DNA from: Planctomycetota bacterium
GTDB taxonomy: Bacteria; Planctomycetota; Phycisphaerae; Phycisphaerales; SM1A02
NCBI GenBank assembly: GCA_027295365.1
Contig: JAPULD010000338.1
Location: forward strand, 1 to 15,660
Length of the DNA stretch: 15,660 bases
Direction: 5' to 3'
Shown here: piece after piece, positions 7,191 to 13,719 of the stretch
Layout: each line of letters starts with the position of its first letter
Numbering within the stretch: position 1 is the first letter of the stretch
Notes under the pieces: model-generated
Databases searched by the model: none
The model's input: only the letters and a program-made list of their open reading frames with translations
Told to the model about the DNA's origin: nothing
Position numbers and translations under genes: made by a program

Positions 7191-7221
7191 TGGACGAAAA
7201 TGACCACTGGACACATATAAT
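7191..7221 (+). promoter_or_regulatory. Candidate promoter of the DEAD-box helicase, inside the upstream terminator
   Basis: A consensus TATAAT (7216-7221) follows TGGACG (7191-7196, 4 of 6 matches to TTGACA) at a long 19-bp spacing. The predicted start near 7228 falls in the right arm of the terminator stem, so transcripts from this promoter would not form that terminator. The leader would be about 96 nt. Confidence 0.45.
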
Positions 7222-7242
7222 TGATGCCGGTGGCTTTTTTTT
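7204..7242 (+). terminator. Probable intrinsic terminator of the thioesterase gene
   Basis: CCACTGG (7204-7210) pairs with CCGGTGG (7227-7233) through seven pairs, one of them G-U, around a 16-nt loop. One C and then eight Ts (7235-7242) follow. Position after the 7082 stop and the T-run support termination on the plus strand; the large loop lowers confidence. Confidence 0.6.
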
Positions 7243-7243
7243 A

Positions 7244-7307
7244 GGACGCGACACGCGTCCGGAGACATTCCGGTTTCGAGGGCCCCGGAAGCCTCAATAC
7301 TCCGGAC
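7244..7307 (+). promoter_or_regulatory. Structured 5' leader of the DEAD-box helicase with two competing folds
   Basis: Fold A: GGACGCG (7244-7250) with CGCGTCC (7254-7260), a perfect 7-bp stem with a 3-nt loop. Fold B: GTCCGGAG (7257-7264) with CTCCGGAC (7300-7307), a perfect 8-bp stem enclosing an inner stem TTCCGG (7268-7273) with CCGGAA (7285-7290). A and B share bases 7257-7260, so they exclude each other. Fold B ends directly before the AAGAGA that could serve as ribosome-binding site for ATG 7324. Autoregulation by the helicase is an inference. Confidence 0.5.
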
Positions 7308-7323
7308 AAGAGAATAAAATTTC

Positions 7324-8706
7324 ATGAGATTCCATGACTTGGGGCTCTTAGAGCCCATCGTTCGTGCGGTGGCCGCACAAGGCTATACCACCCCCACCCC
7401 CATTCAGGAAAAGGCGATTCCCCAGATCATCGCGGGAAATGACGTCTTGGGTTGCGCCCAGACGGGAACCGGAAAAACCGGAGCCTTCGCATTGCCCATC
7501 CTCCATCGACTGGCTGGCCCGATCGCCGAGAATGGCCGGGGACCACGACAAGACCAACGTCCCCAACACAATGATCGCTTTAGCAAGGGCAAGCGAAATC
7601 ACAAGGGACAGCGACCCCAGAATATCGGATCCAGCGGCAAGCCCCGAGCCCTCGTCCTGTGCCCCACGCGCGAACTGGCCTCCCAGATCCTCGATAGCTT
7701 CGTGACCTATGGCAAGCACATGCGACTGAAGCACACCGTCGTCTATGGCGGCGTCAGTCAACATCATCAGGTGAGGAAACTCCGCGCGGGAGTCGATGTC
7801 CTGGTCGCCACGCCCGGACGCCTGCTCGACCTGATCAACCAACGTTACATCGACCTGAGCGCCGTCGAAGTCCTGGTGCTCGACGAGGCGGATCGCATGC
7901 TTGACATGGGATTCATCCCCGACATTCGAAAAGTCATCGAGCAGATGCCTTCGAAGCGACAGACGTTGCTGTTCTCCGCCACCATGCCCAAGGAAATCCG
8001 AAGGCTGGCCGATGCCATTCTCCGCGATCCGATCACGGTGGAAGCGGCTCCCGAGGCCTCGACGGCCGATGCTATTGCCCAGTACGTCTACAAGATCGCA
8101 CGAAAAGACAAGCCGACTTTGCTGACTCGCTTGCTGGGATCACATGACACGGGACGGACGCTGGTCTTCTCCCGCACCAAACATGGCGCCGACAAGCTGG
8201 TCAAGGCCCTGCGGCGCGACGGCATCGAAGCCGGGGCGATTCATGGGAACAAGACCCAGAACGCGAGAATGAAGGCATTGCAAGGCTTCAAGTCTGGCAA
8301 GATCCCGGTGCTCGTGGCCACTGACATCGCCTCAAGAGGCATCGATGTGGACCAGATTTCGCATGTCATCAACTTCGACATGCCCAACGAACCCGAATCC
8401 TACATCCATCGCATCGGTCGCACGGCCCGGGCCGGCGCTTCGGGAATCGCCATCTCGTTCTGCGATCACGATGAACGTGGGCACCTCAAGGCGATCGAGC
8501 GAAAGATCCGCATGCAACTGGAGGTCCTTGGGGACCATCCCGACCTTGCCTTGGCAGACGCTCCGACGCATTGGGAGCGAAAGGGCAAGAAGTCTTCGCG
8601 GAAGTCCACCTCGGGCTCGCCTCGCAAGAGCCGAGGTGGATCACGATCCGGACATGGACCAGCACGGAAAAAATCCTCCGCCCCCAGTTCGGGCCGGCGT
8701 CGATGA
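7324..8706 (+). CDS. rhlE: RhlE-type DEAD-box ATP-dependent RNA helicase
   Basis: Cytoplasmic RNA helicase that unwinds short RNA duplexes in ribosome assembly and RNA turnover. 460 residues. All motifs are present in order: F-motif and Q motif GYTTPTPIQEKAIP (20-33), Walker A AQTGTGKT (45-52), PTRELASQ (114-121), TPGR (163-166), DEAD (187-190), SAT (218-220), LVFSRTKHGADKL (280-292), ATDIASRGID (332-341) and HRIGRTARAG (362-371). AIHGNK (305-310) and LDMGFI (193-198) resemble E. coli RhlE strongly. The C-terminus (about 419-460) is a disordered Lys/Arg/Ser/Gly tail typical of RNA-anchoring extensions. Unusual: a hydrophilic Arg/Lys/Gln/Asn-rich insertion (about 64-106) between motifs I and Ia, about 28 residues longer than in E. 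coli RhlE. The ribosome-binding site is weak (AAGAGA, 10 nt upstream); the leader can fold in two ways. Confidence 0.95.
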   Translation: MRFHDLGLLEPIVRAVAAQGYTTPTPIQEKAIPQIIAGNDVLGCAQTGTGKTGAFALPILHRLAGPIAENGRGPRQDQRPQHNDRFSKGKRNHKGQRPQNIGSSGKPRALVLCPTRELASQILDSFVTYGKHMRLKHTVVYGGVSQHHQVRKLRAGVDVLVATPGRLLDLINQRYIDLSAVEVLVLDEADRMLDMGFIPDIRKVIEQMPSKRQTLLFSATMPKEIRRLADAILRDPITVEAAPEASTADAIAQYVYKIARKDKPTLLTRLLGSHDTGRTLVFSRTKHGADKLVKALRRDGIEAGAIHGNKTQNARMKALQGFKSGKIPVLVATDIASRGIDVDQISHVINFDMPNEPESYIHRIGRTARAGASGIAISFCDHDERGHLKAIERKIRMQLEVLGDHPDLALADAPTHWERKGKKSSRKSTSGSPRKSRGGSRSGHGPARKKSSAPSSGRRR

Positions 8707-8838
8707 TCTGATCGAGATTCTCAAACGAATAAGGCCATGCAATCGTTTCGAAATCCACGCTGCGTTGCTGTCCCTGCGCATACAGGCCATTGATCTGGTA
8801 CGCGCATCGGCTTGAGGCGGAAACGAAAGCGATGGTTC

Positions 8839-8866
8839 AGTCTCATATATTGAGTCTCATGGAGAC
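8839..8866. repeat. Short direct repeat and dyad upstream of the propeller gene
   Basis: AGTCTCAT occurs at 8839-8846 and 8853-8860, 14 bp apart. The second copy is part of GTCTC-ATG-GAGAC (8854-8866). This lies about 130 bp before the GTG at 8996 in the 289-bp gap after the helicase, in which I found no gene and no convincing terminator. Confidence 0.3.
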
Positions 8867-8995
8867 ATTTCCGTCCGATGGCGTATCAATATTCTGCGCG
8901 ATCGATGTATCAGTCCGGCCCACTCCCAACTCGCCTCGAAGAGGGGCATCCATTAGCATCATGGCTGGACGACTGACATCGAGAGGGATACAGCC

Positions 8996-10924
8996 GTGAA
9001 TCCATTCGACACCTTGCGACGTTTCATGCTGGTCATGGCCTGTGGACTGGCCTTCTGTTCCGCATCTTCCTTCGGCCAGGACTGGCCTCGATGGCGTGGC
9101 CCCAACGCCGACGGAATATCAACTGAAACGGGATGGTCCTCCCATGGAAAAATCGATGACGCCTGGCGCATCCGGGTCGGCATGGGCTACACCAGTGCCT
9201 CCATCTGGGACGGCAAGCTGTACACCATCGGCTTCTCGAAAGAGACGAACGAGGACACCATCGCCTGTCTTGACGCCGGTACCGGCGCATCGATCTGGTC
9301 ACATTCATATCCCGCGAAGCTGATGGATCAGGATCATAGTGGGGGAAGCCTGACCACCCCCACCATCGAAGAAGGCAATGTTTTCGTCACCACGAGGGAA
9401 GGCCGTCTGCATTGCCTCGATGCCCTGACCGGGGCGATGCGCTGGAGCGTCGATGTCGTCGATTCACAAGGCGTCTCTCCAAACATCTACGGGTTCAGCG
9501 GTTCTCCCCTCATTGAAGGGGACACGGTGTTCATCAACATGGACCGCACGTTTGCGTATGACAAAGCGAATGGCGAACTTCGCTGGGCCAGCGAACCACT
9601 CAGCGTGACGTACTCCACCCCCGCCTCGTTCATGATTCGCGGCACGCCTTGCCTGGCCGTGTTCAGCCAGGAAGCCCTTGTGGTCCTCGATCAGGCGAAT
9701 GGCGAAATACTGTATCGCTTTCCCTGGAAGTTCGGGCAGAGGGCGGTCAGCGCTTCGACACCGATCTCGATTGGCGAGCGAATCTTCATCTCCTCGGCGT
9801 ACGGCCATGGCTGCGCCTTGATCGAGTTCGGCGATGATGGAGCCGCGCAGGTCTGGGCGAACAAACGCATTCGCAACAAGATGGCGGGCTGCGTCGTGAT
9901 CGATGGTCACATCTACGGATTCGACGAGTCGATTCTGAAATGCCTGGATCTTGAAGGCAACGAAGTCTGGCGCACCCGTGGGCTGGGCAATGGTTCCCTG
10001 ATCGCAAGCGATGGACGTCTGATCATCATGAGTTCAAAGGGTGAACTCATCATCGCCGACGCAACCAAGGATGCATTCGTGGAATTGTCCCGGACCCGGA
10101 TCTTCGATCAAGGGACGTTCTGGTCGCCTCCGGTCATTGCAGATGGCCTGATCTATGCACGCAGCAGCCTGGGAGAACTGGTGTGTCGAGATCACCGCAC
10201 GACAGGAGACGATCGTATCACCACGGACATCGCCCCTGAGGCCTTGCCCCAAGCCGAGTCGTTGTTCGCCAAACACCTGGACTTGATCGGGGGCGAGGCA
10301 ACGCTCAGGCGTCACGACTCGCGCCATGAGGAAGGTCAATTCGAGATGCGTTCCGTGGGATTCGGCGTCGTGCCTTTCGAGATTGATCGGCGGGCCCCAA
10401 ACTTCTGGCATTCGAAGATACAGTCCCCGGGAGGCCGTCCCGGGCACATCGAGCGATTCTTCAATGGCAAAATTGCCTACGAATTGAATCCGCATCCCGC
10501 CTATGGCAATACGCTCATGGATCCGGACCTCCAGCGTGAGTTGCGTCATACCAGTGATCTGTTCGACGAAGCCAATTTTACGAACAAGTTCACTTCGATG
10601 AAGACCCTGGGCATCGAATTCTTCGACGAACGGGAGTGTTACAAGGTCGAGGCCAACACCACCGATGGCACGACCCGCCATGTCTATTTTGAAGTCGAGA
10701 CGGGATTGATCGCCGGGCGTTCGGGAGCGACGGAATCCATCGCCACGTTCAATGACTATCGAGAATTCGATGGCCTGCTCATCCCCACGTTGAGAAGGTA
10801 TTACGTCCAGGACACCGGCATCGAGGAGACGTATCGAGTCGAGTCGGTGTCGTTCGAGGCGGTAGACGAATCGATCTGGGAACTCCCCAGATCAATCCGT
10901 GAACTGCTCATGGCCCAGCCTTAA
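8996..10924 (+). CDS. Secreted PQQ/BamB-like beta-propeller fused to a LolA-like C-terminal domain
   Basis: 642 residues from a GTG preceded by GAGAGGG (about 9 nt spacing). A signal peptide spans residues 1 to about 28 (hydrophobic MLVMACGLAF, then SFGQ). Residues about 29-400 are a quinoprotein-like propeller. It opens with DWPRWRGPNADGIS and has repeated blades of the form L(Y/H)xLDAxTGxxxW: CLDAGTGASIW (91-101), CLDALTGAMRW (140-150), YDKANGELRW (188-197), LDQANGEILY (231-240), CLDLEGNEVW (316-325). Residues about 415-635 look like the LolA/lipoprotein-sorting fold: KHLDLIGGEATLRR, DERECYKVEAN, then YFEVETGLIAGR, FNDYREFDGLLIPTLRR and a final IWELPRSIRELL. Enzyme dehydrogenase activity is not supported, since no PQQ or Ca ligands are evident. 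A cell-envelope role is inferred. The TAA shares TTAA with the stop of the convergent DUF389 gene. Confidence 0.88.
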   Translation: MNPFDTLRRFMLVMACGLAFCSASSFGQDWPRWRGPNADGISTETGWSSHGKIDDAWRIRVGMGYTSASIWDGKLYTIGFSKETNEDTIACLDAGTGASIWSHSYPAKLMDQDHSGGSLTTPTIEEGNVFVTTREGRLHCLDALTGAMRWSVDVVDSQGVSPNIYGFSGSPLIEGDTVFINMDRTFAYDKANGELRWASEPLSVTYSTPASFMIRGTPCLAVFSQEALVVLDQANGEILYRFPWKFGQRAVSASTPISIGERIFISSAYGHGCALIEFGDDGAAQVWANKRIRNKMAGCVVIDGHIYGFDESILKCLDLEGNEVWRTRGLGNGSLIASDGRLIIMSSKGELIIADATKDAFVELSRTRIFDQGTFWSPPVIADGLIYARSSLGELVCRDHRTTGDDRITTDIAPEALPQAESLFAKHLDLIGGEATLRRHDSRHEEGQFEMRSVGFGVVPFEIDRRAPNFWHSKIQSPGGRPGHIERFFNGKIAYELNPHPAYGNTLMDPDLQRELRHTSDLFDEANFTNKFTSMKTLGIEFFDERECYKVEANTTDGTTRHVYFEVETGLIAGRSGATESIATFNDYREFDGLLIPTLRRYYVQDTGIEETYRVESVSFEAVDESIWELPRSIRELLMAQP

Positions 10925-12030
10925 TCCGACCCTTCCCCATCCAGTTCGAGCCTTGGCTCCGACGACATCGCCGCCTGATCGTTCAACAGCAGAAAGATGC
11001 TGACCGGCGATTCTTCGCCCCGGGCATCGAGCACGATCTGCGTGAGTTGCGTCTTGAAATCCTCGTGCAGTCGTCGATCGGTCGAGAGGACGATGACGAT
11101 GCCGGTTTCGGGTTCAACGCTGATGCGTCCCATCGTGATCACGTCGATGTTGGGGTACTGCGAAATCCACCCCCGTACCGCGTCGCGAACCGGGGCTGAC
11201 ACTGGATAATTCAAGGCTCGATCCTGACCGACCCTTCTCTTCTTCATGAGGTTACGAAGCAGCGGCGCGCTGAGTGCAATCGAGATGAGCAACAGCAGCA
11301 TGATGATCTGCCGAGTCCAGGGACGTTCGCCCGTCTCGAATCGCTTCACCTGAATGCCAAGCATTCGGAAAACGATCGCGGCCCCCAGAATGATGGCCAC
11401 AAGGTTGGTGATCAGGAGGATCAGGGCAGAACCCGAGACGTACAACCGATCATTGGTCAGCGCGATGCCAATCACCACCAGGGGTGGGACCAGCGCCGCC
11501 GCGATCGCCACCCCGGCCAGTGTCGCCACGACCTTGGGGCGACCAAAGGCATAGGCGCTGGCCATCCCCGACGCGAGGGCGATCACGAAATCGAGCACGT
11601 CGGGTTGCCCCCTCGATTCGATTTCCAAGGCCGGCTCGAACCCGGGATTGAGCAGTCCGATGACAAGGGAGACGCCAAAACCGATGCCGATTCCCGCGAG
11701 CGTTGATCGCATCGAGACCTTGAACAACGCGACGTTGCCCTGCACGAGCGAAAGTCCGGCGGCAACAAGCGGCCCCATCAGCGGCGCCACCAACATGGCG
11801 CCGATGACGACCGCCGTGGCATCCTGGAGAAGCCCCAGCGCCGCAAGCGTCGAAGACAGGGCCATCATGACGAGGTAGTCCCAGTCACACAGGGCTCCCT
11901 GCGCCAAGCGATCATAAAGCTCCCGTCCTTCCTCACGAGAAAGGCGCGGAAAGTTCAATGGTCCCACGGGACGATCGGAATTCGGTTGACTCGAGTGTTC
12001 GTTCATGAAGATCACGGTATCAATTTCCAT
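10921..12030 (-). CDS. DUF389 family integral membrane protein
   Basis: 369 residues. The DUF389 core is clear: LLQDATAVVIGAMLVAPLMGP (residues 67-87 region), a Pro/Gly-rich TM pattern, then FGRPKVVATLAGVAIAAALVPP (around 162-183). About six or seven TM helices can be seen: 52-69, 72-92, 111-128, 147-162, 166-190, 198-222 and 241-258. A soluble C-terminal region (about 262-369) holds a small alpha/beta unit with ISVEPETGIVIVLS. The N-terminal 45 residues are polar and probably cytoplasmic. The family is widespread; its function is not established, so none is assigned. The start is uncertain between ATG 12030 (GAG about 6 nt upstream) and ATG 12006. It is transcribed convergently to the propeller gene, with overlapping stop codons, and divergently from the SUMF1-like gene. 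Confidence 0.88.
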   Translation of the reverse strand: MEIDTVIFMNEHSSQPNSDRPVGPLNFPRLSREEGRELYDRLAQGALCDWDYLVMMALSSTLAALGLLQDATAVVIGAMLVAPLMGPLVAAGLSLVQGNVALFKVSMRSTLAGIGIGFGVSLVIGLLNPGFEPALEIESRGQPDVLDFVIALASGMASAYAFGRPKVVATLAGVAIAAALVPPLVVIGIALTNDRLYVSGSALILLITNLVAIILGAAIVFRMLGIQVKRFETGERPWTRQIIMLLLLISIALSAPLLRNLMKKRRVGQDRALNYPVSAPVRDAVRGWISQYPNIDVITMGRISVEPETGIVIVLSTDRRLHEDFKTQLTQIVLDARGEESPVSIFLLLNDQAAMSSEPRLELDGEGSD

Positions 12031-12080
12031 TCAATCTCACATGGGCGGAAACTGATTCTCAGGACCTTGGGGTACCCACG

Positions 12081-12116
12081 TTCGAGTCGGAGATCCCCCT
12101 GTTCCGATGACTCGAA
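12081..12116. promoter_or_regulatory. 8-bp perfect dyad in the divergent DUF389/SUMF1-like intergenic region
   Basis: TTCGAGTC (12081-12088) and GACTCGAA (12109-12116) flank a 20-nt spacer, which itself has GGA/TCC arms. It lies about 50 bp before the DUF389 start and 140 bp before the SUMF1-like start. It may be an operator for either gene; no T-run supports termination. Confidence 0.4.
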
Positions 12117-12256
12117 TTCCGAAACTCAATCCGATCCAAAGTCATCTCGCCATTTTCATTGGGAGATCAGAGGGCATTCCAGTACACTATGACCTCACGA
12201 AATCGTTGGGCAGATTCACCTCCCAGGATGGCGATAGATACGAAGAGGACTACTGC

Positions 12257-13075
12257 ATGAAACGTCCGTTGGCATATTTCCTGATGATCCTCCTGGCCTC
12301 TACGCTCCTGGCGTCCATGATGGCAATCTCGGCAATGCAGGATTCGAGCCCCACGACTGCGGAAGACAAAGTCCCGACACCGCCTGAATCATTCACGAAC
12401 TCACTCGGCATTGAATTCGTCTACATCAAGCCGGGCGAGTTCGAGATGGGAAGCCCTTTCCACGAACGGGGTCGCGACAAGGATGAGAAGCAGCATCGAG
12501 TCAAGATCTCCAAGGGGTTTTATCTGGCCACCACGGAAATGACGCAAGCGCAATGGAACAGACTCATGGGCGAGAATCGCTCGAAGAAGCAGGGCGATCA
12601 ACTTCCCGTCACGCATATCTCGTGGGTCGAAGCGACTGCATTTTGCGTGAAGCTGGGCCAACGGGATTCACTGAATTATCGACTGCCCACTGAGGCGGAG
12701 TGGGAATACGCCTGCCGCGCCGGATCGACGGGGCCATTCCCCAAGGACACCAGTTTGGGCAAGGCAGGCTGGTACGATGGCAACAGCGAAGAGATGACCC
12801 ACGAAGTCGGCACCAAGCTGGCCAATGCATGGGGGCTCTACGACATGCAGGGCAATGTCTGGGAATGGTGCCAGGATTGGTTCGATGATTACCCCTCCGA
12901 CACGGTGGTTGATCCCCTGGGTCCATCGGAAGGAATCTATCGACTCCTGCGAGGCGGTTCCTGGTACAGCCGGCCCGAGCATTGCCGCGCCGCTTTCAGA
13001 AGTCGCAACAACCCCGAACTCATGAGCAGTGGGTTCGACGGATTCGGTTTCAGGCTCGTCCTGGATCCATCGTAG
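12257..13075 (+). CDS. Exported SUMF1/FGE-sulfatase-domain protein, probably not a true formylglycine-generating enzyme
   Basis: 272 residues from ATG 12257, which has AGAGG 8 nt upstream and begins a signal peptide or anchor (KRPLAYFLMILLASTLLASMMA). The frame is open back to 12107, but that extension has no ribosome-binding site and would bury the signal. The domain spans about residues 48-270: FVYIKPGEFEMGSP, a KGFYLATTEMTQAQW strand/helix, PVTHISWVEATAFC, YRLPTEAEWEYACRAG, WGLYDMQGNVWEWCQDW, LLRGGSWYSRPEHCRAAFRSR and FGFRLVL. True formylglycine-generating enzymes carry two catalytic Cys near the end (LCxxxxC). Here the first aligns with Ser237 and only Cys243 remains. A binding or other envelope role in the same fold is therefore more likely than sulfatase activation, and no sulfatase gene is adjacent. 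Function unknown. Confidence 0.9.
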   Translation: MKRPLAYFLMILLASTLLASMMAISAMQDSSPTTAEDKVPTPPESFTNSLGIEFVYIKPGEFEMGSPFHERGRDKDEKQHRVKISKGFYLATTEMTQAQWNRLMGENRSKKQGDQLPVTHISWVEATAFCVKLGQRDSLNYRLPTEAEWEYACRAGSTGPFPKDTSLGKAGWYDGNSEEMTHEVGTKLANAWGLYDMQGNVWEWCQDWFDDYPSDTVVDPLGPSEGIYRLLRGGSWYSRPEHCRAAFRSRNNPELMSSGFDGFGFRLVLDPS

Positions 13076-13091
13076 TCCAGATCGCCGACTG

Positions 13092-13131
13092 AACTCCGGT
13101 AGGGTAATTGACGGGGGAGGGGGAGTTTTTT
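13092..13131 (+). terminator. Possible weak terminator after the SUMF1-like gene
   Basis: AACTCC (13092-13097) pairs with GGAGTT (13122-13127). The pairing sits at a run of six Ts (13126-13131), 17 bp after the stop codon. The loop is long (24 nt) and contains GGGGGAGGGGG, so the structure is uncertain. Confidence 0.35.
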
Positions 13132-13225
13132 GTGCGAAGGCATGCTCGATGGAACACATTCATGAGCAAGCCCATGGTTCATGTGTTCAGGAAACGTATT
13201 CTTCCATTTTAACATTGCTGTATCG

Positions 13226-13250
13226 ACCACTATTCTACAGTGGTTTGTTA
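13226..13250 (+). terminator. Hairpin followed by a T-rich stretch
   Basis: Perfect arms ACCACT (13226-13231) and AGTGGT (13239-13244) flank a 7-nt loop and are followed by TTGTTA. It could act as a terminator for the SUMF1-like unit or belong to the leader of the next gene. The T-tract is interrupted. Confidence 0.35.
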
Positions 13251-13456
13251 TGGCAAATTCACGTATTCACATTCAATAAACGACTGTCTTTACAACACTT
13301 ACTCAATGTCAATGGCACTAAGTTTGTGATCATGTGCGCCGGAGATGTATTCACGTTTTGTGAATCTCAACATTTTCAACTGCGGCATGCTTTAGTTTTT
13401 TTCGCGTAATCCCTTTACAAGCGAGTGGAGAGAAGTACGTTGAATGAGTTCGATAA

Positions 13457-13469
13457 ATCAATTATTGAT
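13457..13469. promoter_or_regulatory. 13-bp AT-rich palindrome, possible operator
   Basis: ATCAAT-T-ATTGAT is a perfect odd-centred palindrome, 251 bp before the start of the large secreted-protein gene. Such short-spaced palindromes are typical of helix-turn-helix dimer sites. No regulator gene is nearby. Confidence 0.35.
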
Positions 13470-13590
13470 CGACCATCAACACGCATGAGGGAAAGGGAAC
13501 ATGCGCGTGGAAGGAGAAAGGGATCATCTGGCTGCACCTTGGGGGATGCAAGCTTTCACTGCTTGGGGCTCATGCTACATGAATCAATCT

Positions 13591-13616
13591 GCCGTGATGG
13601 AAGGGTCCATCATGGT
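13591..13616 (+). promoter_or_regulatory. Strong hairpin in the upstream region of the large secreted-protein gene
   Basis: TGATGGA (13595-13601) and TCCATCA (13606-13612) form a perfect 7-bp stem with a 4-nt AGGG loop. It extends outward through G-U, C-G, C-G and G-U pairs to 13591 and 13616, giving 11 pairs in all. No T-run follows. It sits about 105 bp before the ATG, so it would fall in a long leader if transcription starts upstream. Confidence 0.45.
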
Positions 13617-13630
13617 GCATCGTCACGCAC

Positions 13631-13645
13631 TCGGAATCGTTCCGA
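13631..13645 (+). promoter_or_regulatory. Second hairpin upstream of the large secreted-protein gene
   Basis: TCGGAA (13631-13636) and TTCCGA (13640-13645) flank a 3-nt loop, 14 bp after the larger hairpin. Together they look like a structured leader or a tandem binding region. Function not known. Confidence 0.35.
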
Positions 13646-13719
13646 TATCGCGCGAAACCATATCAATTTAAGGCCCTGCTAGAGGCCTGGTCGTCGGAGT
13701 TGAAAAAAGGAGATCCACA

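Larger units (their letters stand above)
13076..13719. other. 644-bp gene-free, AT-richer intergenic region with several inverted repeats
   Basis: No coding frame here is convincing: the open frames have poor starts and unrecognisable, low-quality translations. It holds a possible terminator (13092-13131), a hairpin at 13226-13244, a TTCAC/GTGAA hairpin (ATTCAC 13349-13354, GTGAAT 13360-13365), an AT-rich palindrome (13457-13469) and two hairpins nearer the next gene (13591-13616, 13631-13645). GTATTCAC occurs twice, at 13263 and 13347. It may carry a long regulatory leader or a small RNA, but nothing proves it. Confidence 0.6.

Noticed and set aside
8707..8820. Protein-like minus-strand reading just after the helicase (SVDFETIAWPYSFENLDQIID)
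   Set aside because: It continues into a shadow of the helicase C-terminus, has no start context and no recognisable family; a decayed gene cannot be shown.
12107..12256. 50-residue N-terminal extension of the SUMF1-like frame
   Set aside because: It has no ribosome-binding site and would place the signal peptide internally, whereas ATG 12257 has AGAGG 8 nt upstream.
13111..13125. GGGGGAGGGGG as a G-quadruplex
   Set aside because: Only two G-runs are close together; four are normally needed.
13029..13682. Open frames of 126 and 85 codons in the gap before the large secreted-protein gene
   Set aside because: Starts are unsupported, the first overlaps the SUMF1-like gene, and the translations show no domain, signal peptide or regular composition.
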